Assembly: GCA_963402885.1 (NCBI GenBank)
Contig: OY727099.1
Location: forward strand, 12,512,001-12,576,000
Direction of reading: 5' to 3'
Source: Antedon bifida
Lineage: Eukaryota; Echinodermata; Crinoidea; Comatulida; Antedonidae
Length of the DNA stretch: 64,000 nt
Shown in pieces: positions 14,698-26,308 of this stretch (its first letter is position 1; every line of letters starts with the position of its first letter). Below the pieces are notes generated by a model. The model saw only the letters and a program-made list of their open reading frames with translations, ran no database searches and had not been told where the DNA came from. The translations under genes and the position numbers were made by a program.

Positions 14698-15163
14698 AAT
14701 CAAACTACAAGCCCACTCCATAATTGCCCTAAAGTGAGAGTCCGTTGTTTATGACTTTGGTCTAAATAAAATTGAAATCATATTTTTGATTCATTTACGT
14801 ATTATGTATGTATTTCATTTTATATTTTGCAGGAACTCACATATAGGATATCTTTACCAAAGCGATTAAAGAAAGTAAGTTGAAATTGTTAACATTTTAG
14901 CATAATTTTAGGACAACATGAATATGTTGATCTTGTGTAAGTGAAAAGGAAAACAACTAATATAGTATTAGGCCTATACAGTATGCATCAATAACTCGGT
15001 CGGTTGATTAGTTGCTTATTTACTTATAATCTCATTCATCTTCGCTTCATGATTTTTGTTTTTGCTATGCACATACACATCTGTACGTAGGCTTACTCAA
15101 GGATCTTCCCTCCAATAAAATACCTTCAAATAACTTTATTGTTTCAATACAGACTATACAACC

Positions 15164-15400
15164 CTTAAAGATGTATTTTCCCCAACAAATTTTGGCTGAA
15201 TATGCCATTTTAATGAAAAAAATTACTTACCTGAAAAAACTGCATATGTAAAGGTTTAATTTAAACATTTATTTTGTTATTTTATAAGTGAAAACATTTT
15301 TCATTTGTCTATGGGAGTGATTAACGACAAAATGGCGTATTCAAAGTTCGATTTGATTAAACTTTATTTTTCATGTTTTTTGTCGGACAATACATATTTA
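15164..15400. mobile_element. TIR element family A (MITE-like), copy 1
   Basis: The left end TTAAAGATGTATT followed by a CCCC run mirrors the right end (a GGACAATACAT-type end). The interior shares TTATAAGTGAAAACATTTTT and ATGGGAGTGATTAAC with copies at 25.8, 47.7 and 53.9 kb. It has no coding capacity, so it is a non-autonomous DNA transposon. Confidence 0.75.
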
Positions 15401-15854
15401 ATAATTAAAGAGGCCTCCGGTAAAATAGATCATAACAACACTGATATTTAATTTGGAAGAGATCTGAAATGAATCGTGACGTATTTTATATACTGTTGCC
15501 ATATATTATGGTTAACATAACAAATATACTTAATAATGTTCTGCAATACATAGTCTTCTAAACCATAAAACGATACAGGTGTGAATAAGATATTGATTTC
15601 GTAGGTATGAAAGCAATATAATATTTCCTGACGATTATTCATAAACCAAACCACACGATGGATAGGTATGAATGTGAACAGAAAAGTAGATCTATGGAAT
15701 AGTTCAAAAGTACGGTAAAATGAACGAGGTTAGGAAGCGGTAGGGAGATCTTTTATGTGCGAAAACTGGCAATTTTTGATGATTATTAGTGATTTACAGT
15801 GATATACATACAAATGCGCATTGGACTAGATACTACAAACAACTTTCATCTCAC

Positions 15855-15980
15855 CTTGGTGGTTCCCGCTAGGACGCAACGCAAGGACGTAAGCCACAAC
15901 GCAAGCGAATTGACCAATTAAATGCGATGGATTATTCAAACTGTCGCTTGTGATTGGTCAATTCATTTGTTGCGTGAATA
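15855..15980. mobile_element. TIR element family B, copy 1 (3'-truncated)
   Basis: It begins GGTTCCCGCTAGGACGCAACG and holds the internal pair GCGAATTGACCAAT / CGCTTGTGATTGGTCAATT, as in copies at 27.7, 60.8 and 62.4 kb. The right terminal repeat breaks off after about TTGTTGCGTGAAT, so this copy is truncated or strongly diverged at that end. Confidence 0.7.
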
Positions 15981-16899
15981 TCACGGAATTGTGGAAATGT
16001 TACGCTTAAAATGCAGTTACTATTTAAAACTACTGTATTTAAGATCCATGGATAGAAGATAACAAATGTCAATGTACCAAATCAAATTTAAACAAATGTA
16101 TTTAATATTTTCATTTTCATGTTCATACAACAACGATGGTTTTTGATGAAACAAATACATCAAATTTACGTTAAATTTACATTTACAACATTTGGAAGCA
16201 TCGATGCATAAGTTGACATCTCCATTAAAAGTAATGAACTTTTTTCTAGTGAAATCACAATTGGTGTTTTTTTTTACATACAGACCTCTCAAATTGACGA
16301 TAAAATTATTATTTTTTGATGTTTTAATACTTGTATGATATATATTCTCAACATGGTTTACAGATGGCGTCTGTGCTTACCGCTTACAAATAATTTCAAA
16401 AGACACGTTTACAAATACTTTATTTTGTGTTTCAAATAATTCTAAATAAACAGAAACAGAAGTATAATAAAGACGATAGCAACAAACCGTGGTAATAAAA
16501 TAATAAAAAATGCAATAAAATCACAATGATAAAGTGTGGAAATGTACAAACTACTAACCATTCGATAAAAGACACCGCCTGCGTCACGATGTCATTAACT
16601 TGGACTATTTTATATTTTATTCGTGATATTACCAAGGATATGTCACAAATGTCCGAATGGACAATTATCTGCTGCTTTTTCTAAAAAGTATACTAACGTG
16701 TTTAATACTATAATGTGATATTAAACACGGGACCACACTCCTTATCTGAAAGGCGGTGAGTTCAATCTGTGCCCGGTCGCATCATAAACACACAGAGTCG
16801 CAATATCACCGTGTATAACAACTGAATACTGCCGTCATTCTCAATGTTCTAGAATACAGAACTAAATCTTGGTCATCGCCAATTAGTTTGTTGTTATTG

Positions 16900-16952
16900 T
16901 ATTTAGTCGCGTGCAAACGGTCGGTCTGTCGGTTGGTCGGTCGGTCGTAAGA
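16900..16952 (+). repeat. (GGTCGGT)n array with TTAGTCGCGTGCA flank
   Basis: TTAGTCGCGTGCA is followed by a short run of GGTCGGTCTGTCGGTTGGTCG units. It belongs with the arrays at 13.1, 24.9 and 29.2 kb, in the opposite orientation to the one at 13.1 kb. Confidence 0.65.
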
Positions 16953-17469
16953 ACATTTTTTTGCTTTGATAAATAATTTGTAGACCTATCTAATGTCTTT
17001 TGATTGGTTGATCATCACAATTTTTAAATTATGTGTCTATCTTATTTGTAATTTGTAATTTTTATTTTAAAATGTGTGGATAAACCAATAAAACAAACAA
17101 AAAAAACAAACAAACTTTCTTAGAGTGGATTTGGTGAACATGGCAAATACGTTGAGATGTTGGCAAAAATGCGTAAAATTGAGGGAGCTATGATTTTTAC
17201 TTAAGTAGGCCTACAGTGGACGTGACGTCATGACACTGCAAAAGTTTACCAAAATCATGGCGGAATGTCGTAAAATGCATTTCAATTAATTAAAATTATA
17301 TTAACAAACAGTGAATTATCGATTTTTTTTAGAAATACAGGTTAGGGCAGTTCCTTTTTACTAGGAAACCAAACCTCATTCAAGAAATTTAAGATATATG
17401 CTACTGTAGGCCTAAGCATGTTCGTGTAATAATAACTATCCATGGCCTATGCTTATATATGCCTAAATA

Positions 17470-18076
17470 GGTTCTAGGACACCTACCCCCTAGACAGTTA
17501 CCCCCCGGATGTTTACCACCCGGACAACTACCCCCTTAGGACAACTACCCCCCGGACAACTACTCCCCGGACAACTACCCCCTTAGGACAACTACCCCCT
17601 TAGGATAACAACCCCCCGGACAACAACCCCCCGGACAACTACCCCCTTAGGACAACTACCCCCTTAGGATAACTACCCCCCGGACAACAACCCCCCGGAC
17701 AACTACCCCCTTAGGACAACTACCCCCTTAGGATAACAACCCCCCGGACAACAACCCCCCGGACAACTACCCCCTTAGGACAACTACCCCCTTAGGATAA
17801 CTACCCCCTTAGGATAACTACCCCCTTAGGATAACTATCCCCCGATCAACTACCTATTATACACTGTTGCAGAGTCAGGTTGTTCCTAGGGGGTAATTGT
17901 CCGGGGGGTAGTTGTCCAGGGGGTAGTTGTCCTAAGGGGGTTGTTGTCCTAAGGGGGTATTTGTCCGGGGGGTAGTTGTCCTAAAGGGGTAGTTGTCCTA
18001 AGGGGGTAGTTGTCCAGGTGGTGGTTGTCCGGGGGGTAGTTTTCCGGGGGGTAAATGTCCAGGGGGTGAATATCCG
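17470..18076. repeat. Large inverted minisatellite, C-rich arm and G-rich arm
   Basis: From about 17,480 to 17,850 the + strand carries tandem 15-17 bp units of the types CCCCCTTAGGACAACTA and CCCCCCGGACAACTA. After a spacer of about 40 bases, the complement of the same units (GGGGGGTAGTTGTCC, GGGGGTAGTTGTCCTAA) runs from about 17,885 to 18,070. The whole could fold as a hairpin of about 180 bp. The G-rich arm has more than ten runs of five or six G, so it is G-quadruplex-prone. Nothing coding was seen. Confidence 0.9.
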
Positions 18077-18099
18077 GATACGGCCTAGATAGCCTAGCC

Positions 18100-20150
18100 T
18101 AATTATTACGTTCCCTTAACCATGCAGACATACTCCTACTTGCAAGTATACATTAATTCGATTAATCTACATTTGGTTCTTTGCAATAAAAGATAAATGA
18201 TCAGGGAGTGTTCGTTGACAAACTACGTTAATAAATAATAATCCTAAAGAGTTGTCTATTAAATTGTTGGGCAATTCAAAAGCTATCTTCATCGAACTAC
18301 AGTGTGAAATGAGCATCAAGGGAACTTAGGCCAGAACACTACGGCAACGTTACAAGAAAGTAGCACAAAACCAACCTAGTTCTTCATAACCCGTACTGAG
18401 GTAGCTTGTATTTGAAATTAAAATCATGTATTGTACTGCCCAATGGTGACGATTTATGAACAATCTATAATGGTGTACCTACACTTTTTTTTCTGGCGAC
18501 ACATTATACGAACATTCGTTTATCACCATCAGGGTAGATTCACACTTATTTCCCATGTGGTATTATTTCTAAGATTATTTAATAGACATTTCATGTTGTA
18601 GTAATATCATCAGAGTGACGGCCACGAAATGTTACAAAAGCTTGATGCGCTTGTACAATGCATTTGTTGTCATTTTACCATGTGCCTCTAGGAAATATCA
18701 CTTAAATGTATTTATTTAAATTCAGTTACTGAACCCAAATTGTAAGTATTGCCTTTGAGAAAGACTTTTAGTTGAAGTAATTAAACCCACATATAACATG
18801 TAGTATTTAGGAATCAACCCAGAAAAGTCACTTAAATTGTTATCAATTTTACTCATAGAAGAAAACTACCCAATTTAGGGACATGACTAGAATACTTTAG
18901 ATTGAGAGAAGCGTGATCACTGACACATTAAAGCAATTGTACAATAGCAGAACAAGTCAACGTATATCAAATCATATATATGTTTTAAACTTATATTATT
19001 GTTGATATTAAACTTAAAGAGTTTATATATCTATAATTTTAATATCATGCAAATATATGTTATCTACAAAAAAATATTGATATAAATAGGCCTTTTATTA
19101 TATTTAACATTTTAAAAGCAATCGCTTTTTCAGTTAACATTCAGTTTTTTTTTAAATACAATGAATGTTAGGCATATGCTCTCCTTGACAATATCCTCCG
19201 GACCTTTTCTTACGACTGTTTCTCTCGGATATTCCCCCACACACTCTCATAACATTATGTATATCATTATTCAAACACATTTACATCTGTTAGAGTGTAT
19301 TATTACATACTGTATTTATACTCCAATAAACAATAGTATTTTATTATAGAATAGTCATAAGATTTGGACCTAGTACCGTACTGTTTCTTAAAACCCTTCA
19401 TATTTTTCATAACGCCACTGCAACAGTGGTTATACAAGTAATCAACTAAGGCATAACCAACTCTATTATTAGACTGTAGCTGAAGTTTACATTATAAAAT
19501 CTAATAAAAGCCTTGCATCAATACAGTATGTACATAATCTTGAATTTCAATTTCATTTAATCAAACCATCCATAAATCCGTTTTATTACAGATACAAGTC
19601 AGCAAAAATATTGATTATGTTCATAAAAAAAGTAGATTATTAATTTGGTATTTTAGTCTGGGTGTAAAAATATTCCTTATACGACTACTGTATAGAAACT
19701 GTCAAGTTAAAAAGCATTAGGTTTTGCAACATACTTTCTGAGCAGTTCTATAAATCTAGGCCTACATGATTTTGACAAAAATAACAATTATATGAAGCTC
19801 ATTTTTTAAATGAAATATTTTCTTTGAAACCTAAAAACTGTCAACGTTATGGATGCGTTTGGAATAATATGCCTCTTGTAGATAATTCTATTTTCAGTGG
19901 ATAGGGGAAACTTATTATTATACTTATTATATATCAAGCAAACTGTGGTGTAACAGTGCAATGGTAATTCAGTAGGAAAAACAATATAAAGAACTATAAC
20001 AACTAAAACATTGTTGAAAATACCTAGACTTGCTCAAAGTATATTATAGATTTTATGTTAGTTGCCATGAGTTGGCTTTTCGATTTTTGTCTGTAAACGA
20101 GCTATAGGCCTATGTTTGAAACGCCATATGTGCCAAAATATATTTTTACT
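18100..20150. other. Gene-free AT-rich block
   Basis: No coding, RNA or clear repeat feature is seen between the inverted array and the TIR element upstream of the peptide gene. Confidence 0.5.
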
Positions 20151-20155
20151 AATAT

Positions 20156-20448
20156 AGCCTGGTTTCCATAAAATCGCTACACCGTGTCGCCGACTGCTGT
20201 CGCCGACAGAGCGTAGCGATTCTATGGAAACGCTAGAATTTATCGGGGATCTAGTACGCGAGCGCTAAATATTCTTTGGTACACGCGTATACGATTCATC
20301 GCCGACAAAATCGGCAAAGTTGAACATGGTTGAACTTTGCCGATTTGTCTGCGATGAATCGGGGAGACCTCCCCGATGCTCGTCGGCGACATCTGCGCGT
20401 GTAGCGATTTCAATGGAAACGGTGTAGCGATTTTATGGAAACCAGGCT
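20156..20448. mobile_element. TIR element with perfect 30-bp ends
   Basis: The ends are AGCCTGGTTTCCATAAAATC... and its exact reverse complement, matching over 30 bases. The interior is itself largely palindromic: a CATCGCCGACAAAATCGGCAA block is mirrored by TTGCCGATTTGTCTGCGATG. It is about 293 bp and noncoding, so a MITE of unknown superfamily. A target duplication could not be settled by eye. It lies about 480 bp upstream of the start codon of the secreted peptide. Confidence 0.85.
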
Positions 20449-20514
20449 TATTAAGTCAAAACTTATGCTAATGTTTCACACTGTAGGCATATAGTTTCAT
20501 GTATACCGGGTGAT

Positions 20515-20795
20515 TCAAATCTTTCTGAAATTATAAATAAAACACAGTGCTGAATTGTGTATTATAATTATTTGTGCTGATTTTAGAAGTTCCGAAAACA
20601 TGAAAAATAAAGTTAAACTTAGAATACGGAATTTTGTAGTTTTAATAAAGTTATTCACTTCTGCATAAAAAATGAAACATTATTGATTTCACTTATAAAA
20701 ATACGGAATAAACAAAAAAACATTTTACTAGATTCAATTTTTGGTCAAAGTGAATAACTTGTTATAGGTAGGTATTGTATCTTTAATTTAAAAGT
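20515..20795. mobile_element. TIR element family A, degenerate copy
   Basis: It shares AACATGAAAAATAAA, TTTGTAGTTTTAATAAAGTTATTCACTTC and TTTTGGTCAAAGTGAATAACTT with other family A copies. The right end decays to GTATTGTATCTTTAATTTAAA. It sits just upstream of the first coding exon of the peptide gene, in its promoter or 5' UTR intron. Confidence 0.55.
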
Positions 20796-20926
20796 TGACT
20801 ATGAAATTAAAATATGGGCCAATGGGAAGAAGTGCTTTCATTGATCTTGGCTTTTCTCTGTAAGGAAGACCAAATCTTGCCGATTAAGTGACACATCTGA
20901 AACTAAAGTTATGATTTTTTTTGCAG

Positions 20927-21087
20927 AGATGAAGATTGCCCATTTCATACTCTTGGCAATGGTTGTCATAGCAGCTTTGAGTGTCAACGCACAATCAGAG
21001 GAAGATGATCCAGCAGACGATGGATATCTTGACTTTGTGAACCAAGCCTTAGAAAAACGAAGATCATCAAGGACGCGACCTTCTAGG
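20927..21087 (+). CDS. Peptide gene, coding exon 1 (signal peptide and propiece)
   Basis: The acceptor TTTTTTTTGCAG lies before 20,927 and the donor AGG|GTAAGTAT after 21,087. Coding starts at the ATG at 20,929. The exon carries the signal peptide, the acidic propiece, the KRR site and the first eight residues after it. The phase is 0 at the donor. Confidence 0.8.
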
Positions 21088-22443
21088 GTAAGTATAATTT
21101 TAATATTTTTAATGAATAAAATTCGAAATATGTACAATAGGGAGCTTTCGATCTGCGACAACCGACGACTAAACTACGTCATATTAGTTCATTGTGCGCA
21201 TGTGTAGATATTGGGACAAATATCTTTAAAAGACGGACAGAATTTGTAGAATCACGGAACACGACAGAGAAATACGTTCGTCTTAAACTGGGTTAACACA
21301 TAGCCTTAGACATAATGTCTGTGGTTAACCAATGTGTTGCTGTCTATTTTTTTTTATCAAACTTTAGGATATTATATAATTGATCATAGATTACAGTCCA
21401 ATAATAAAAGATGATTATTCATTTCAACAAGTCGTCAATGAGTCTAATGTATAACTTTAGTTAAAAATGAATTCCATACATTCGTGAAGAACTATGAATA
21501 TAAATTACTGAAACCCAATTTACTATTATTCCTGGTATTTTCAATATCAAAAAGCAGAAGTAAAATTCTCATAAAGTAAAAAAAAATGAATTATAAGTAG
21601 AAGTGTATGAATATAAATGAGTAGAATTCAATTTTCCATTTTGAATTATTGTGCACATACACCTGTTTCGAAGGACAATTTAATATTATACGGCCTGATA
21701 CGTGTTGAATTTTACAATTCAAATTTACACTTAGGGTTGTCAAACGTCGATTGCAATGCAAACGAAATAAACTATAAATAATGACTGAATATGTCATTAT
21801 ATAAAAATGATGGAATGACAAACTAGAAATTGCAAAGTGCAAGTGAATGCTGCGAGCAGATCTGACGCAGGGTCCTCTTAAACACAAACCAAATGTATAT
21901 AATTAGAACGCTTCTCATTGGATAACTAAAGACACTATGCAGTGTACAATCGTCGCCTGCAATTTTGATTTCGCTCGCAGAGAGCGAAAGCCGTAAACTT
22001 AGCCTAGGTCATATTAGGCCAATGTTTTGTAGACAACCATGACCCTTCGGCCCTCACATTTCTGTGCAGAATATGGAGAAATTGTATTATTTTGTTAGAA
22101 TAAATGTTGTTTTGGATCTTTGTAATTACTAAGCATTTAGCCTTCCTCCAATAAACTCCACATAAAAATCCTCCTGAACAATAAACGCCCAGGCGTTTAT
22201 TCAAACAAATAAACGATCATGTGATTATTATTGGATGTAATAAGAAGCGATTTGATAAAGGTGAGTTGTGTTACTGACCTAATTTTTTATTTTTATTTTC
22301 AGTGTTTAACGTATGGCAAAACATGCACAGTAAACTATTTTGGAAAACATAATTGCTGTTTTCAGACAAGATGCACCGGTGCCCGTGGCATGCCATGTAA
22401 AAAGGGAAAATCGTGTGTTTGTGCAAACTACAATGGAAAGTGA
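20929..22443 (+). CDS. Secreted cationic eight-cysteine peptide precursor
   Basis: The gene has two coding exons (20,929-21,087 and 22,303-22,443) joined in phase 0 across a 1.2-kb GT-AG intron. A TTTTTTTTGCAG acceptor two bases before the ATG implies an untranslated upstream exon, which I could not place. The 99-residue product has a hydrophobic signal peptide (about 1-21, cleavage likely after VNA), an acidic propiece (about 22-42, rich in E and D), a KRR processing site (43-45), and a basic C-terminal peptide. The eight cysteines are spaced C-X6-C-X9-CC-X4-C-X7-C-X5-C-X-C. After KRR there is no acidic residue and many K/R. An acidic propiece offsetting a basic disulfide-rich product is typical of antimicrobial peptide precursors such as echinoderm strongylocins, but the cysteine spacing does not let me assign a family. 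A knottin-like signalling or venom-type peptide is the alternative. Confidence 0.8.
22303..22443 (+). CDS. Peptide gene, coding exon 2 (eight-cysteine domain)
   Basis: A pyrimidine-rich acceptor ending TTTTATTTTCAG precedes 22,303. The first codon is the first cysteine of the domain and TGA ends the frame at 22,441-22,443. All eight cysteines lie in this one exon, the usual layout where a disulfide-rich module is shuffled or diversified separately from the leader. No canonical AATAAA was noticed in the next few hundred bases; AATATA lies near 22,594. Confidence 0.8.
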   Translation, partial: CLTYGKTCTVNYFGKHNCCFQTRCTGARGMPCKKGKSCVCANYNGK

Positions 22444-22842
22444 TCTAATTTAGTTACACAGTGGTTAAGTAAATGTTTAGCAGTGTCATTTGAAAAAAAA
22501 AAGAATAGTTTGGTCCCCTTGTTTTATTTTCTTTCACTACACCAGGAGATCGATTTTCTGTATAAATTAAAAACTGAATAACAACATTTTGTGAATATAA
22601 AAGTATGTAATATATTATTTTTGTGAATTTGAAAAACACTCTAGTTCATATTTCTGAAACTAGTACTATACCCCTAACATTCTAAAGTAACATTTTAATA
22701 TAAATAGTTTATTTTGTTCTGCTTAAACTTAAAAGCCAAATGTTTAAAAACACTCAAGAAACACAGAAATATTATTGTGTAATAACGTCACCATTTTGTA
22801 TATATTTGAAAATCTTCTATGAATCACAATGGAGCAGTTACG

Positions 22843-22927
22843 ATGGCCTGTAAGTGTCACAGCAACTTTCAAAAAATATTTTTTTTTAAACAATTGCCAT
22901 GACATTTACAGGCCACCGTAGCCAGTC
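22843..22927. repeat. Short inverted repeat (hairpin element)
   Basis: TACGATGGCCTGTAAGTGTCACAGCAA is mirrored about 30 bases later by a near-complement ending in TTACAGGCCACCGTA. Arms of about 27 bp with a few mismatches flank an AT-rich loop. It is probably a very small MITE or a solo TIR pair. It lies 400 bp downstream of the peptide gene stop. Confidence 0.7.
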
Positions 22928-22929
22928 AT

Positions 22930-24460
22930 ATAAAGTGACTAAACTTTAATTGGAGTAAGCTTGACATTACATCAGAAAGGATTACATTTTGTATAGGTAT
23001 CATGACATTTGAACTTAGTGCGTAATGGAAGTCAAATGCGTGTTGGGGGACGGAAACGAGCTATATGCAGACGATCGGGAATCACGGATATTTAGCGCAA
23101 ATACCAATAATCAATCATCCAATAACACATTGAAAAGTTTGTCGAAATGTCATGACAAAATCTCTAATAAACAGATAAAAAACAGAGGAAAATACATTAC
23201 TGTTGTTTGCAGTTTGATAAGTTTAGAGATATCCCAATGGAGAATTCAATATTTCTACCCAAATTGAACGTGTAAATGATTGTTTATATACCACAAGATA
23301 CGGAATACATTTCATTGTTAGATTAGCAAACATAATTTGCACACAATTTGAAAAGGTGTGTAGTTCCAAAAAAAAGTTGTTTTATTACGTTAGTGTGTCG
23401 TTGTATGTGGTAAATGTTTGATGCATAAAAGCTTATTAATTGTAATAAAAGAGAAAAAATATGAAAGATGGAATTATTTTCAATTAGAAATGAATGGTAA
23501 TTGTAATGTTACTGTCCACCGTCTATAGGGGGCGTAGTATAATAAAACGTTTTGTACAGGTGAACATTTTGTATTGATTTTTATTCATTATACATTTTCC
23601 TAATGTGTTCCTAAAGTTTTCAAATGAAACTAAAGTTTACATTCTACAGAATACCATGGAGGAATGACAAGTTATTGTTTGGGAGCATAAGCATAAGCTA
23701 CATCTAGGGCATAATACCTATATTTCAGAGGCCTTCTAACACTAGGGCTACTCCATAACAGTCGTTCCTTACCTTCATTTTGCAGACTCGTAGACACCAG
23801 TGTTCAATAAGTGTTGCACACAACATTGCATAATTATTAAATCCATAGAAACTTTCAAATGATATTCTGAACCTTCCTCTAGGTTTGCTATAGCATTAAA
23901 AATAGTTCTTGCCTTGTCGAAATCAAAACTTTCCCGTTTTTAATTCACTTTTCCTATGTTAAATTTTCGAGATGTACATTTCTTGAGCATGGTCTGAGCT
24001 ACAGTTATGCAAATGAGATGTAAATTATTTTCAAGTACAACTACAGGTGTAAATACATCTTTAAAACAAATTACAACCATAGCAACATTTCCTTGGTCTG
24101 TGTCTGATGCAATCAATCTTATTAATGAAATGGTGCTTTGTACAAACCGCCTTGTATATATTGACCGGTAGCACTAAATTAATGATATAGGACTACATAA
24201 TTCTAATAACATGTTGTGCTCTAAATAATAATTTACCCAGCAGAAGGAAATGATAGGTATCTTTCTTTGACGAACCTGACCTTGTATGGCTAGCGTAATT
24301 GCTTGGCGTAATTGGCTAGCTTAGCTGACGTAAATCAGCCGGCAAAATCTTAATGAGTATCTCCATATCCATCCACATTCATAACCTAGGTTCCTCGGCA
24401 TAACCAACTAGTTTCTAGTAAATTGTGATATTTTCACAGTATATTCCTTATGGCCAGGAA
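22930..24460. other. Gene-free block downstream of the peptide gene
   Basis: No coding or RNA feature is supported. A short family A-like end (AAATACATCTTTAAA) is seen near 24,050. Confidence 0.5.
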
Positions 24461-24469
24461 TCAATGTGG

Positions 24470-24990
24470 TTATTTTTTCACGGTGCGCAATAAAAAATTA
24501 CGCGGTCTACGCACGATTTAACGAAATCACGTTTGTAATCATATCTTTACAACCATGAATCACAATTAAATAAAATTTGGTACTCATAAATTTCAGGGCA
24601 TAAATCATCTTATGGCAATACAATTACGTGCGTAGCGCATGTAACGCATGCGTACGCGCGCGCGCTTAAAATTTTCAAATTCGATGAAATAAGAGTACGT
24701 TTCAGGCAATTTTAAGCGTTTACAAAATTGCCATGAGTGCGCAGATTTTTGCGTTAAATGTTATTGCGCACTCTTTTTGCCCGATTTCTGTTTTCTTGAC
24801 TTACTTTTTAACTCGAAATTACGTTATACGAGCACGTCAAAAGTGACAGGCTACGCACGTGTAAATTAAAAAAATATAAATGTTTTTAAACATTTCAACA
24901 TTTTTAAACATGTTCAGTAATTTCGGTCAGTTGGTAGGTCGGTCGGTAAGCACTAATGAGCACGCGACTGCAGCCATCTATATGGCCTTG
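24470..24990 (-). repeat. CpG-rich dispersed element ending in GGTCGGT array
   Basis: This 500-bp stretch is rich in CG dinucleotides (including a GTACGCGCGCGCGC run near 24,652). It ends with GGTAGGTCGGTCGGTAAGCACTAATG then GCACGCGACTGCAGCCAT. That end is the complement of the left flank of the array at 13.05 kb. The shared end marks it as a copy of a mobile element whose tip carries a short expandable GGTC tract. Confidence 0.6.
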
Positions 24991-25811
24991 TTATTCTTAA
25001 AATAGATAAAATTGAAGTTGTCATAAAGGTATTCCTCTTTTGTCTAATTTGACTATGGCAATTTCTTACTACACAAAACCTGATTGTTATTAGTGGAGTT
25101 ATCTGCTTGTAGCTTTGTTTGTTATCATTATGGTTCGAAGTGTAGCTACACAGCGTAAATACATGTGTTGCTTCAGAGGAATCGAGCAAATACCAATGGA
25201 CTGTAGAATTTCATTTTATAATTAAAACACCCACTTTAAACACTGTCGTGGGTAGAAAAATTTAATTAGAAAACGACGCTATGTTTCATGTCATGTTTAA
25301 TTATTTAAATGTCAATACTATAGTCGCCAAATAGTTGAATTAAAACGTATTTAGATAAAACCAACATTCATTTACCATTTCACCACTAATTGCGATCCGA
25401 TTCAGTCAGTAGCGTAACCACGTGTTTTGAATCCTTTATAAAATGTATACAAATAAATACTGTACTCAGAATTGGGAATAGTTAGGGAACTTAGTAAATG
25501 AAACATACATAAGAAACCTATTGGCGAAAACCATGGACCTACAATTTATAGGTATATGGTTAAACCAGGTTAAATAGTAGCTCTTGCTTAAGATTAAGAT
25601 AAGATTTACATAAATCAGAGTATATTATTTTGGTGAATTTCCTATCTTATAAGATTACGATAAATGTCTGTAGTAGGCCTACTGTTTTTTAAACTTTTTT
25701 CAAAGAGGCTTATTTCACGCCGCTGGTTATTATGATTCATCTCTGTCGAAAAATAAGTAGTATTGTGGTATTCAATGTTGTTGCAAAGGTTTCTATTTTA
25801 TTTTACAAATA

Positions 25812-26143
25812 GTTAAAGATGTATTGTCCCCCAAAAACATGAAAAATGAAAATTAATTAAATAATACTTTGAATAGCTTATTTTGTAGTTTTAATAAAGT
25901 TAATCACTTCAGTAGAAAAAAAACCCCAATGTTTTCACTTAAATACCACACATAAAATGACCAAATAAATGGTTAAATTCAACCACAAAAACCCATTGGC
26001 TGGCAGCCAATTTGACTATTTTTGCTTAAAATTACAGTTTTTCAATAAATAAATTTCTTTTCGATCAATTTTTGGTCAAAAATGGCATATTCAACCAAAT
26101 ATTTTGAAAACAATATTTTTTCAGGTGGAAAATACATCTTTAA
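25812..26143. mobile_element. TIR element family A, copy 2
   Basis: The element starts TTAAAGATGTATTGTCCCCC and ends AAATACATCTTTAA. The interior has TGGCTGGCAGCCA and paired AT-rich blocks shared with the 47.7 kb copy. It is about 330 bp and noncoding. Confidence 0.8.
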
Positions 26144-26308
26144 ACAGTTAAACCCGGAGCTCCCATTTAAACGTATTTTTAGCGAAAGATGTTACGGATT
26201 AGAATTGAATATAAGAAATTGTTTTTACTTTTGGCTAAAGTAAGCCTTGCTAGGTTGCTGCAGTAGATTTCTAGGTACTCAGCTGATTCAGAAATATTTA
26301 TATAATAG

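Noticed and set aside
20838-21161. 107-codon minus-strand frame over the peptide gene exon
   Set aside because: It is antisense to the signal-peptide exon, which has splice sites and a continuation on the plus strand.
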